Positions 9,855 to 19,679 of a stretch of 64,000 nt of DNA are shown piece after piece. The stretch lies in NCBI RefSeq assembly GCF_022539665.2, contig NC_081333.1, positions 5,640,971 to 5,704,970 of the forward strand, given 5' to 3'. This DNA comes from Daphnia carinata (lineage: Eukaryota > Arthropoda > Branchiopoda > Diplostraca > Daphniidae). The translations under genes were made by a program, and so were the position numbers. The notes beneath the pieces are model-generated. The model ran no database searches. It was not told the origin of the DNA and saw only the letters and a program-made list of their open reading frames with translations. Each line of letters opens with the position of its first letter. Position 1 is the stretch's first letter.

Positions 9855-10937
9855 CGGAGCACCTGTAAGGTCTCCAACACCACTTCAAGAATTCGTGACG
9901 CCGAAAAGATAAGAAGGGCCAAGAGGAGGGCCGAGGGATTGGAGAGGCCGTGGACGGTTCCACAACAGCCGAGGCAATTTAGGAACACCCCGGAAGGAAG
10001 GCGGCAAATTAGTCTCTTTAACCGCCTTGCAGCAGCCGCACCTGAAACTGGACAAGCTGCCTCACCGCTGAACTCCATACTCCTGATTGCCATCCGTCAC
10101 ATGCCCTTAGCGGCCATTAAAGAAGCGCTTGAGCCGAAGTATTGCGGAGACATCAGGTATTGCCCGGTCAACCAGGTGGTGGAGAGAGAAGCTTTCGGGA
10201 GCCATCGCTTTCCAACTCCAAGTGGGTTGAGTAACCCCCCGACAACAACATCGAAGCCAGAATTTTCACGTGGGCGTGGTCAGCGATTCCCAATAATTTT
10301 TGTCCAGAGGGAAGTGCCCCAAATTGCAGCACGTGGTCGTGGTCGGCGATTCCCCACATTTTCTAGCCAGAGTGAGGAGCCCCAGGTCGGAGCAGGAGCG
10401 TCAGGAGGTAATCTGCAAATCTCTCCAGCTGATAGCCAGTGTGAAGTGTCCCAGATTGCAGCACGGCGAGCACGCGGACGTGGTTGGCGACTCCTCTCCA
10501 CATCTACTAGCCAGAGCGAGGAGCCCCAAGTCGGAGCAATAGCCGCAAGTGGAGTTGATCGACCAATCTCTCCAGTCGCCAGTGTTCCTGAGCAGCCCAA
10601 AATCGAACTTGGTAGAGCACGCGGTCGTGGTGGACAAATTTTCACTGTTTTCAACCACCTCGAGCCATTTGATCAGCTGTTACCCACCCCAGGCGGGGGG
10701 TGTAGCAACGCGTTGCTGACTAAACTTGCCCTTTACAAGTCAGGGCCAGGTAGCACACGTGGACGCGGTCGGCCATTACTCAAGGAAAACCCTCTGGATG
10801 CTCCAATTCAAGACCCAACCCCGGCGTTGGCACCAGCCAGAGTAGTGGAGCGCGCAGCTAGAGAAGAGGAAGAAGAAGACATCCTGCAAATTGATGCCGA
10901 TCCAAGGGATCTTATTGATCTTTATAAAAAGTTGTAA
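9855..10937 (+). CDS. BEL-A accessory frame, RGRG-repeat protein
   Basis: A plus-strand frame is open from just after the stop at 9852 to the TAA ending at 10937 (about 360 codons). It has no in-frame ATG in its first part, so it needs a spliced leader exon, a non-ATG start or fusion from upstream. The middle has about five modules, each with an ARGRGRRFP-like box followed by SQSEEPQVGA-like text, at about 10270, 10330, 10480, 10620 and 10760. The C-terminus is acidic (REEEEEDILQIDADPRDLID near 10860). RGRG boxes suggest RNA binding. I know no canonical BEL protein of this kind before gag; it may be an element accessory protein or a captured host segment. Confidence 0.5.
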   Translation, partial: RSTCKVSNTTSRIRDAEKIRRAKRRAEGLERPWTVPQQPRQFRNTPEGRRQISLFNRLAAAAPETGQAASPLNSILLIAIRHMPLAAIKEALEPKYCGDIRYCPVNQVVEREAFGSHRFPTPSGLSNPPTTTSKPEFSRGRGQRFPIIFVQREVPQIAARGRGRRFPTFSSQSEEPQVGAGASGGNLQISPADSQCEVSQIAARRARGRGWRLLSTSTSQSEEPQVGAIAASGVDRPISPVASVPEQPKIELGRARGRGGQIFTVFNHLEPFDQLLPTPGGGCSNALLTKLALYKSGPGSTRGRGRPLLKENPLDAPIQDPTPALAPARVVERAAREEEEEDILQIDADPRDLIDLYKKL

Positions 10938-11109
10938 TTCCCCATGTTACAATGAAATAATTGATCACTAACCCTTTTTTCACTCACCTTAAAGCAGGAG
11001 GAAACGGTTCAACCGTGCTCCACCAAAAGAAAAAACTTTCTTACATTTTTTGGAGTTGGGCTCAAAACCTAAACTCCCACTAATTAATTTCTCTTTTTTT
11101 TCTTCCTTT
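10938..11109 (+). other. BEL-A spacer
   Basis: Short non-coding stretch between the RGRG frame and the 78-bp repeat array. No feature seen. Confidence 0.4.
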
Positions 11110-11495
11110 AGAAAACTAGCGCCATCTAACAAAAAACTTATTTCTTTTCAGAACTGCAAGCTTACGCCATCTAGCGGTCATAAGCAAACTAAAAATCCAA
11201 AAAATTTCAATATTCTTTTTTTTTTCAAAAACTAAAGGCCTGCGCCAAGTAGCGGTCAAATTAAGAGACTTTTCTGTTACTTTCAATTTTCTTGATTTTC
11301 GTTCAGAAACTGGAGGCCCGCTCCATCTAGCGGTCAGAAAAACAGACTTCTCTATTATTTTCATTTTTCTCGATTTTTTTTCAGAAACTGAACACAAACA
11401 CCGTCTGGCGGTCAAAAACCAAAGGATGGTAAAACTTTTTCTAATTTTACTCATTTCTTCTAAAACTGAAAGCTTATGCAGCCTAACGGCTAAAT
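11110..11495 (+). repeat. 78-bp tandem repeat with CTCF-like motifs
   Basis: Five to six degenerate units. A core fitting GCCATCTAGCGG sits at 11121 (GCCATCTAACAA, diverged), 11166 (exact), 11244 (GCCAAGTAGCGG), 11322 (TCCATCTAGCGG), 11400 (ACCGTCTGGCGG) and near 11479 (weak). The last five are spaced 78-79 bp. The core's complement CCGCTAGATGGC fits the published CTCF core CCRSYAGRKGGC. The core is the best conserved part of each unit; the rest is T-rich filler ending in GAAACT before the core. It is non-coding. Confidence 0.75.
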
Positions 11496-11958
11496 AAGCA
11501 ACTTTATTTTCCAACTCATCGAAAAATAGTCCTTTCCCATTCCTACCCATTGAGCATCGTGCTAGCAACTAAACAAATCTTGACATTTTTCTTATTTTTA
11601 CTGACAACAAGGTCGGTTTTTTTCGCTCGAAAGTTACCGAAAGCTAACCAAGAGCAACAAATTTAGGCTTCAACTTTTCAAAAAATTGTCTGACATAGCA
11701 AGGAGGAGAAACCTCAACCAGTGGAGTTCAAAAAATACGCCCACTGATTGGAGCACTGCGTCAGCGCTGCTCCCTTTCCATTCACTCACAATTTAGTGGA
11801 AGCACTAAAAGTAAAACTGTTGGGGCGTTGGAATCCCTAGAACTAATGTTAGTCACTGGGGAATAGAATTACAGTTTATTGCATGTGGCAATAAGACTTA
11901 ATGGGAAAATCGAGGCGACGACTCTTGGGGGACGTAATTAATACGTTGCCTCCGATAT
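11496..11958 (+). other. BEL-A spacer upstream of the internal promoter-like site
   Basis: Non-coding, AT-rich. No ORF or repeat recognised apart from a short palindromic CAATTTAGTGGAAGCAC stretch near 11790. Confidence 0.35.
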
Positions 11959-11959
11959 C

Positions 11960-11995
11960 TATAAAAAAAACCAAAGTCCAAGCCCGGAGTCAGTT
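11960..11995 (+). promoter_or_regulatory. Putative internal TATA/Inr core promoter of BEL-A gag-pol
   Basis: TATAAAA begins at 11960 and TCAGTT, the arthropod initiator (TCAKTY), is at 11990-11995. Taking the A at 11992 as +1 puts the TATA box at -32, a standard spacing. It lies about 210 bp upstream of the gag ATG. A possible leader intron follows (donor GTAAGT at about 12023, acceptor TTCCAG ending at about 12191). LTR elements normally start in the LTR, so this would be an extra promoter. Confidence 0.4.
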
Positions 11996-12202
11996 AGTAA
12001 CTTAGATCTTCTCGAAGTGTTTGTAAGTCTAATTATTCATTTGTGTCAGTGAAATAAAAGTCCTTTAACCACGGTCACAACAGAAACTTTTTTTCCAAGT
12101 TTTCCTTTTTCTTTTTTTTTCACTCCTTCAAGGGAAATCCAGAAGTGAACCCCGCTGAGTATTCCAAAGAATTCTAACTTTCCAATTCCAGCAAAACAAA
12201 AA

Positions 12203-15200
12203 ATGTCACGATCGGTTGCAACAACACGAGCGGGCCTGAAAGGCCACCTTACTAGGACAATGGAGAAGATCAAGGGCTACAAGGATCTCACGATGACCGC
12301 GGAACTGGATAACGACATTGCAACGGATTCAGAACTCCTCAAGCAACGTTACCAAAAATTTATTAAAGCAAGTGACCAAGTACGTTGGGCCTTGCAAACT
12401 ACGAACGCTACTGAGGAGCAAATTGAACAAGATTACTCCACAGTAGCCGAAGTAGAAGAAGAAATGAGCAGCATACTTGCCTTCGTTAAAAATAAACGAG
12501 ACGAGTATAAAAGACAACAAGACTTGGAATTTCATGAGCTGAAGAGAAAAAAACAGCGCCAGATTGAGGAGGACAGAAACAGATTGCTTCAAGACCTGCT
12601 TACTCAACAGCAGCAACTCTTCGCAAATCAGATTCTCCAACAACAAGAAGCCTACGCCGTACAAATTCAACAACTTATGGCGCAAAACCAGGCTCCAGTA
12701 GCAGCAGCAGCAGCCCCAGTCCAACAAGCAACACGTCTTCCCCAAAGACAAATCAAACATTTTAAAGGAGATATTCTTGAGTGGACATCATTCTGGGAGA
12801 GCTTTAATGCCTCCATTCACTCGTCTACAATGTCGGATGTTCAAAAATTCGACTACTTAAAAGAATACTTGAAAGGGGAAGCGTACTTGTGCGTTGAAAA
12901 TCTGGAACTTACCGCAGCAAACTACAACATTGCCATAGCAGAGCTTAAAAGAGTCTACGCAAAACCAAAGGCTCTTATTCAAACCCATTTATGCAAGTTT
13001 GACAACCTCGCTCCTGTTAAAACAATGGCAGATGTATCGGCGCTGAGAAAACTGCAGCTCACAGTCCATTCGCATATTAACGCCTCGGAAACCCTCGGGG
13101 TTCGAAAAGAAACGTTTGGAGGACTCCTAGGCACAAAATTAATGAAATTGGTTCCTGCAGAATTGCAGAAAGAGTGGTCGAGCTCTGAAGAAAACGACAT
13201 TACAGACATCTCATCCCTACTGGATTTCATCAGGGATGAAGTTTTCGCAGCGGAGAGGTATAGCCGATGGAAATCGGAAACCACAAAAACGCCACAGCAG
13301 TCAACACCGCCAAGTCCAGCGAAACAGCTACACGCTGCCACAGAATCACAGTTGCCGATTGGAGCCAGATCACAACCAGCTCCACACATCAACAAAAATT
13401 CCAGACAATTTGTGCCCCCGTCGAACACCCCTTTTAGGAGACAGGACAATTTTATCATGCGAGAATACACAAGACCATGCATTTTTTGCGGGGAGGTTCA
13501 CTACCCCATGGTTTGTCCAGTGAACCTAAAAGAGAAAAAGGCCATCATTGCTAAGCAGAAAAGGTGCGTCAGATGCTTCAGTGCAAATCACGAAACTCTG
13601 AACTGCACCACAAACTACACCTGCAAAAATTGCCAAGCTATCCACCACACGGCTCTCTGCGATAAAAAGCAGACACGCTTCGCGCACCAAACTGTTAATG
13701 GCAACAGTGCCATCACAAATGTTACGGCGTCTGCTGCAAGCGCAACCGCCCCCGGCGATCTCGTGGTGAAGACAGCTACAGTAAATGTAGTAGGCCCAAA
13801 TGGCAAACAAACAAGAGCCATTTTATTTATCGAGGACGGCAGCCATAGATCTTTGGTTACAAGATCTATCTCTAAATTGTTGGACCTCAAGGTGGTAGCA
13901 GTGGAAAATATTGGTACCAGAGTTTTCAAGCAACGAAAACCCAATCCAGTGGAGAAGACCAATTCAGTCGAGTTGACATTTAGGGGCACTTGGCATGGTG
14001 CCCCACTCGTCAAAATTACAGCACTGGAGACGGACTACATTGAAGACACTGGTCCATATGCCCACACAGCATTTGCACGAAAATTGTGGCTGGACAATGA
14101 AAAAATGGCTGACGACAGGTTCGAAACAAACAGCCAAGAAAAGGATGTCGGAATTTTAATAGGAGTCGACCAGATGTTTGAAATCATCCCTAACGAAGCA
14201 GCTATCCAAAGCCCGTGTGGCCTAAGGGCCTACAACACAAAGCTTGGGCGGATGATAGTTGGACCTTCAATGGAAAAAAATTCGAAAAAAGGCAAAGCAT
14301 TGATCCAGCAAATGCTGCAATGCAGTAGTTTCTCAGCCCAAACAGTAGCATCATATGCAGCCGGCTGCCTCAATTCAAACTACACTTTTACAAACCTTCC
14401 AGAAGAAAAGGAGAAAACGCCGGATGTAAAGGAGAAAAAGGAATCTTCATCTGCCCACCCGACGTCTATGGAAAAAATTTCCATAGAGAACTCCACAAAT
14501 AAAAAAGAAAAAAAGAAGATTGTGAAAGAAGAATTAAAGCGGCAGACGGACTTTGATCTATCCTTGTTTTGGAAGCTGGAACACTTTGCCATCTTAGACG
14601 ATTGCGATGCAGTGGAGCCAGACGATCCTCTAGGCTCCTTTGGAGACAAAATCACCCGTCAAGAAGATGGGGGATACTGCACCCCAATCCCCTGGAAAAC
14701 GGATAAGTGGAGGTTGGAAAAGAATTTCCTGATGGCTAAAGGAAGACTGGAGAGTCTTTTAAACAGACTCAAGAAAACACCAGCGCTTCTATCTGCTTAC
14801 CACCAGGAGATCGAACAACTTAGAGTCCAAAACTTCGTAGAAAAGGCAGACCTAAACTACGATGGACTCCACACTTATCTGCCACATCATCCTGTCATTC
14901 GACAGGACAAAACTACCACAAAGATCCGACCGGTCTTTGACGGAGCGGCTAAGTCCAAATTTGGACCAAGCCTCAACGACGTCCTAGAAACCGGTCCTAA
15001 CCTGAATCCTGACCTGCTAGCCGTTCTAATGCGATTCCAGTTAAATCGGATCGCATGGATAGCAGATATCGAACAAGCTTTTTTAAACATCACCCTGCAT
15101 CCTGAAGACTCAGAAGCAGTACGATTTCTGTGGGTAACGGAGCCAGAAACACCTGGCTCCCCTTTAGTTGCTTACAAATGGAAACGAGTTCCATTTAGAC

Positions 15201-15661
15201 TCAGTTCCAGCCCATTCTTGCTTAGAGTTACCCTCAACAAGCATTTGGATGGAATGGAGCCGCTGTACTCTACTACAGTTAAACAACTAAAAGAACAAAT
15301 TTACGTCGACGACTACCTAGGTGGCGCCGACAGCATCCCCACAGCAAAAAACAGGATTCAGGAAACAAAGGCCATCTTCCAGGAGGCCAAACTCAACATG
15401 CGAAGCTGGGTGACAAACGACAAAACACTTCGCAAATTTCTCAGTGAGAAGGGGCTTATCTACCCCATTGTAAAAATCTTCACTCAGAAACTGGAAGAGG
15501 GCCAACCAAAGGTCCTAGGCATTCGGTGGGACACCGAATCCGACACGTTCCAATTCGACCCCGCTTCTATCATTGAAGCCGCTACAGAATTGGGGGACCG
15601 AGTAACAAAAAAAATATCCTACGGATATCTGCGAGAGTGTTTGATCCAATTGGGTTCTTAG
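12203..15661 (+). pseudogene. BEL-A Gag-protease-RT reading frame
   Basis: A 1,152-codon frame starting at ATG 12203, just after an AG acceptor-like site. The N-terminal ~170 residues include a long charged coiled coil (KRKKQRQIEEDRNRLLQDL). Next is a BEL gag domain of the DUF1759 type (KHFKGDILEWTSFWESF, residue ~195). CCHC/CCHH-type knuckles lie around residue 425-495 (CIFCGEVHYPMVCP, RCVRCFSANHETLNC). The A17-like protease region has IEDGSHRSLV (residue ~550) where family members usually have an L-D-S/G-G-S motif, so the catalytic Asp appears changed or shifted. RT follows with FDGAAKSKFGPSLNDVLETG, WIADIEQAFLNI and IYVDDYLGG (residue ~1035). A single-base frame change near 15640-15660 ends it early. 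Confidence 0.85.
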
Positions 15662-17028
15662 CACCCACTACACTCCTGCTAAAAATCATCTACCAGAAGC
15701 TTTGGGAAGCGGAAATTGACTGGGACGTCGAAGCGCCGCCGGAAATAAAACAAACATGGATAGCTGCAATGACTGGGTTGAATGAGTTTGCCAAATTGAA
15801 AATCCCTCGCTGGATAGGCTACTCGAAAAGGGTCATACAATCAGCAGAAATTCACGTCTTCGGCGATGCGTCTGAGGCAGCGTATGGAGCCGTTGCTTAC
15901 GCAAAGCTCCAAACCAAAAACAACGAAACCAGTATCCACTTTCTCGGCAGTAAAACAAAAGTGGCACCTCTCCCAAAGAAAAAAGTTACCCTACCATGAC
16001 TGGAGTTATTGAGCTCGCTTTTAGCCGCACGGCTAGGAGAAAAACTGAAAAACTTTCTCCACATAGAGTCTTGGCGAACCATATTTTTGGCAGACTCTTT
16101 GGTAGCACTTGGGTGGATCAGAGGAGATCCTAACAGATGGAAACCATTTGTTAGGAACCAAGTGGAAGCTATCAGGAAGCTGTCTGGAGTAAGTTGGTGG
16201 CGGCACTGCCCGGGCATACACAATTCTGCGGATCTTCCCTCGCGTGGAGCGCCAGCGTCAGCACTGGTACACTCCGAGCTATGGTGGAATGGTCCACCAT
16301 GGCTAAAGGACGAAACAGAATGGCCGGATTCAACACCCGAAGCAGGGGAGACGAGCATCTACGAAAAGATCGAAGCGGAAGCCAAAGGAAAAACCGTCAT
16401 CATGTCGGTGGCTACCGTGGAACCAGCTACCCCAATGGAATGGCAGCTGGAACGAATTCCATCATGGAATCGCCCACTTCGAAGAACCGCCGGGATGCTT
16501 AGGTTCATCTCCAAGAATCGCCCCACCAACAGAACGCAGATACAAACTCCAATCAAGATAGGAGACGAAAAAGAAATACTGGTAGACCATCTTACAGTAG
16601 AGGAACTGACGAAGGCGGAGCTACTTATCTACAGGCAGCTCCAAAAAGAAGCATTTCCAAAGACGTTTCAAGACCTACAAGAGGGAAGACAACCACACCA
16701 CAAGGAGAAAATTGCCAAACTCCGACCCGTGTGGGATGAAAGAGACAAGGTGATCAGAGTGACCGGAAGGGTCGAGTTGGCACTAAGAGACAGGGACATT
16801 GAACCTGCCATACTGCTGCCCACTCAACACTCAGTTGTCAAATTGCTCATCGCGGACAGGCACGTCTCACTTAAACACGCCGGAGAGAAAACTACCCTCT
16901 CCGATTTAAGAGAACGTTTTTGGATTATTAAAGGACGTCAGCAGACTAAGTCAGTTTGGCATGCCTGCGTCAAGTGCCAACGGCTAACTTCATCGCCATT
17001 CACAGAAGTAGCTGCACTCTACCACTGA
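15640..17028 (+). pseudogene. BEL-A RNase H and integrase N-terminal region
   Basis: Continues pol in a new frame from FDPIGFLAPTTLLLK. The RNase H-like region has VFGDASEAAYGAVAY (15855). An in-frame TGA at 15997-15999 stands where relatives have Arg (usual 'LPRLEL'), a CGA-to-TGA type change. After it come the WRTIFLADSLVALGWI and ISRGAP-like segments, then the integrase zinc-binding motif with HVSLKHAGEKTTL and CVKCQRL (16860-16990). The frame stops at 17028, where it shifts again into the segment starting PLNRLKQTKAFEI. Confidence 0.8.
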
Positions 17029-18105
17029 ATCGCTTGAAACAAACGAAAGCCTTCGAAATCACGGGTGTGGATTTCGCAGGGCCATTGTATTACAAACACC
17101 CAATATCACGTAAGAAACGCAAGCAAGCGGAACTTACGACCTCCGTGGATCCCCCACAAACGGATGATCCAAGTATGGAGACTCCAGCAGAGCCTCCAGC
17201 CATGGAACAAACGGAGGAAAAAGAAAACATCCAACCGGACGACTCAGGCAAGAAGAAAAAGGGTACAATCAAGCAACTCCGCCAGCCTAGCCCCATGGTG
17301 GGGAGGCTTTTGGGAACGCATGGTTAGGACAATGAAAGACCTACTACGGCGTTCCAATGGCCGTGCGTGTCTAGAATACGACGAATTGGAAGTCAGTTTG
17401 ATCGAGACAGAAAGCGTAGTGAACGCAAGGCCACTCACTTATGTGGCAGAGGGGAGTGATGATCCACTTCCCATCACTCCAAATCAATTTCTGAACAACA
17501 GACGATCTAATTGCACTCCGCCGGAGCCAGCAATTAACCTACTGACTCCCGACCCAACCAACGCACGACTTATCGAGATGAACCGTCTACGCAGAGACTA
17601 CGCCAAGGACACTTGCGAGCGATTCGTGAATGACTACTTGCTCCAAGTAGACAATTTTCACTGCAAAGGAGGGCCTGGACGCAAGATCCGAGTAGGCGAA
17701 GTTGTCATCATCCACGATGACAACACGAAACGACTTATGTGGACAGTCGGTGTAGTGAAGGAGCTGATTTCCAGCCGAGACGGGCTGATTCGATCGGTAA
17801 CGGTCAAGACCCCTAACGGGAACTTGATTAACCGAGCGATTCAGTCCCTTCACCCCCTGGAATTACGCGAGGACCAGCCCGACGACGATGAAGCACTACC
17901 CGCGCCGGAGATGGAGCCGGAAGAAGACACAACTCCATCCGTGTCAACCGCCAGCCCGGTCGAAGAGAGCGAGCCGTGGTGCACGGGCTCTGGTGGGGAG
18001 TGTGTTGGGAATATATTAGATTCCCAACAGCAGATGACGCGGTCTGGACGCCGCACGAGGCTGCCCAGCCGTTTTAATGCTTTTGAATTGGGTGGTCCTC
18101 GATAG
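17029..18105 (+). pseudogene. BEL-A integrase core remnant and C-terminal domain
   Basis: Opens with GVDFAGPLYYK, the start of the catalytic core and its first Asp. About 170 bp of lysine- and proline-rich text (17100-17285) then replaces the middle of the core, including the usual second Asp. Reading resumes at PWWGGFWERMVRTMKDLLRR with the Glu-proximal part (17295 on). The terminal DUF5641-like domain follows: KIRVGEVVIIHDDNTKRLMW and VKTPNGNLINRAIQSLHPLE, ending with an acidic tail and TAG near 18105, inside the start of the 3' LTR. Without the second Asp region the integrase cannot be active. Confidence 0.8.
17992..18004 (+). promoter_or_regulatory. BEL-A polypurine tract
   Basis: GGTGGGGAGTGTG lies directly before the 3' LTR start at 18006, the expected plus-strand priming site. 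Confidence 0.5.
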
Positions 18106-18311
18106 AGGGCCACCATTGTACATTTTTCTTGTATATAAGCCCCGCCCTAGGCCTATTGGCCGTCTCGCAAGAGAAGGCAAGGGGCAGTCAGTCGTGAAAT
18201 ATATCTCCCACAGTTAACAACTAGTTCCAACCAGTGTTCCCGTGTTTTCATCTTTAAAACTTCTTCAACTTATCAAAGGTAAAGTCAGGCACGGGCTGGC
18301 TATTCCCTTCA
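18006..18311 (+). repeat. BEL-A 3' LTR
   Basis: 306 bp, partner of 8780-9085. It keeps TATATAAG (18132) and TCAGTC (18188), which could be promoter parts, though their 58-bp spacing is longer than usual for a TATA/Inr pair. Confidence 0.9.
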
Positions 18312-19310
18312 ATAGTTTCGCCCGAGCGATTGTAATAAATCTTTTACTCCAAGCTAGAACTCGTTGGAGTTTCAACAAACTGGAAAAACGGGTTACACAT
18401 GGATCGATGACGTGGTCTTCATGTTCCGTTCTGACAGCAAGGATACGAATCACGTTTAATCCCGTTCTTCTGGCTCCGTAATTTCTTCCCAAGTATACCA
18501 TTCTGATGGGTCCAGACTCAGGAACTGAGGTCCTTAATGAAAGTTGACTAACTCGTTGACTTCTTTTGGGTAGATAACCCAGCTGCATAGGTCCGCGGGG
18601 TTTGAGTCTCCAGCAACATGACGCCATTGTCGACAACCCGTGTTCCGGAGTATTTTGCCGATGCGGTTGTTGACGGAAACTTCAAATCACCAGGTCTTCG
18701 AATGGAGTCCGTATGAAACATTACTTGACGCAGGTCGATGTCTAGTTCACGATAAATCATGAGGGCGATGTTGAGACCTTCTACTGCGGCTTGCTCCTCT
18801 AAACGTGGAGTCGTGAGACCTTTCAACGGCGTAACATGTGTTTTTGACATAACAACCGACACTTTCATCGACTGGTTCTCGAATACGTCCACATTTGAGT
18901 CGGAAACATCTCGGGACCGAAAGAGACTCCAGATTTTCAAGGTGGTCATACCAACAATAGAAACGTTGGCCTAATGCTTCAGGTAACGCTTCGTCCCACC
19001 CAATTCGTTTCTCATATGTCCAGATATCTTGAAGCAAAGACTTCAAGAGGAAGACAACGGGTGCTACGAGTCCGAGCGCGTCGTAGACACTAGAGATAAT
19101 GCTAAAACTTAAGAGGTAAGACTCTCTTCGTGAGGATCTTGTTGTTCGACGGCTTTCGAATCTTGAACGTCATCTTGAACGCAGTCTTTCTCGCTGTCCC
19201 ACATCACCCCGAGCGTTCTTTCAACTTGGAGTCTTTCCAAGTCTAGGTCCAGAGTTCGTGAAGCTAGGCCGAATTCCCGTAACACTGCTATCACCATCAA
19301 GAAACGCTAG
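18312..19310 (-). pseudogene. BEL-B pol, RT end and RNase H region
   Basis: Reading the minus strand from 19310: ERTLGVMWDSEKDC (post-RT conserved block), then a W-D-E region (RIGWDEALPEALGQ near 18990) and the RNase H stretch SVVMSKTHVTPLKGLTTPRL near 18830, with FHTDSIR near 18715. It ends at ITIARAKL where BEL-A begins at 18311. Several frame changes. The upstream RT and gag parts are absent; the fragment stops near 19310 next to P-element DNA. Confidence 0.65.
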
Positions 19311-19679
19311 AGTAAAATCAGCAGATTAATAATTATATTAACGGATGCAAAAAGAATACGGTAATGCAATCTTGGTTAAATTTTCAATTTTAAATCAAAA
19401 TTGACTTCGTCCGATAACAGATATGTGGTCAATTCTATAGTGATAAAGATAGTAACACGCAATGCCTCTAGCGTTGTTTGAGAAACGAATGGCGGTATGT
19501 TTGACGTATCATAGGCAATTTCCGTTTCCCACAAAGCCTCCAAAACTGATTCCAATATCTACCGGAAAGGAAACAACGTACGAGTTAATTACAGACGACT
19601 ATGTGAAACTTCTGGCACACTTAAGTTGGTTCAGGGCGTATGAAAAACTATACAAACATATATATTGATCTACCTGTTT
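19311..19679. other. Between BEL-B and the P-type transposase
   Basis: AT-rich. A 68-codon plus-strand frame (19462-19668, with FPFPTKPPKLIPIS) is open but unrecognised. This is where the 3' terminal inverted repeat of the P element should be; I could not define it. Confidence 0.3.

Larger units (their letters stand above)
8780..18311 (+). mobile_element. BEL/Pao LTR retrotransposon 'BEL-A', full length
   Basis: A 9,532-bp element bounded by two 306-bp LTRs that differ at 8 positions by eye, 7 of them transitions. In order it has a 5' LTR, a TGG primer site, a T-rich leader, an RGRG-rich frame, a 78-bp tandem repeat, a TATA/Inr-like site, gag-pol and a polypurine tract before the 3' LTR. It lies inside the minus-strand BEL-B pol. 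The expected 4-6 bp target duplication is missing (CAACG before, ATAGT after). Coding lesions (frameshifts near 15650 and 17030, a nonsense codon at 15997-15999, integrase core loss) make it non-autonomous. Confidence 0.9.

Noticed and set aside
9139-9963. Lys-rich minus-strand frames in the BEL-A leader
   Set aside because: Low-complexity translation of poly-T runs; no domain.
18132-18193. Standard TATA-Inr pair in the BEL-A LTR
   Set aside because: TATATAAG and TCAGTC are 58 bp apart, too far for the usual ~30-bp spacing; the 5' LTR copy has lost the TATA.
19462-19668. Plus-strand 68-codon frame as a gene
   Set aside because: No recognised motif, lies between decayed element pieces, and no start or splice support.
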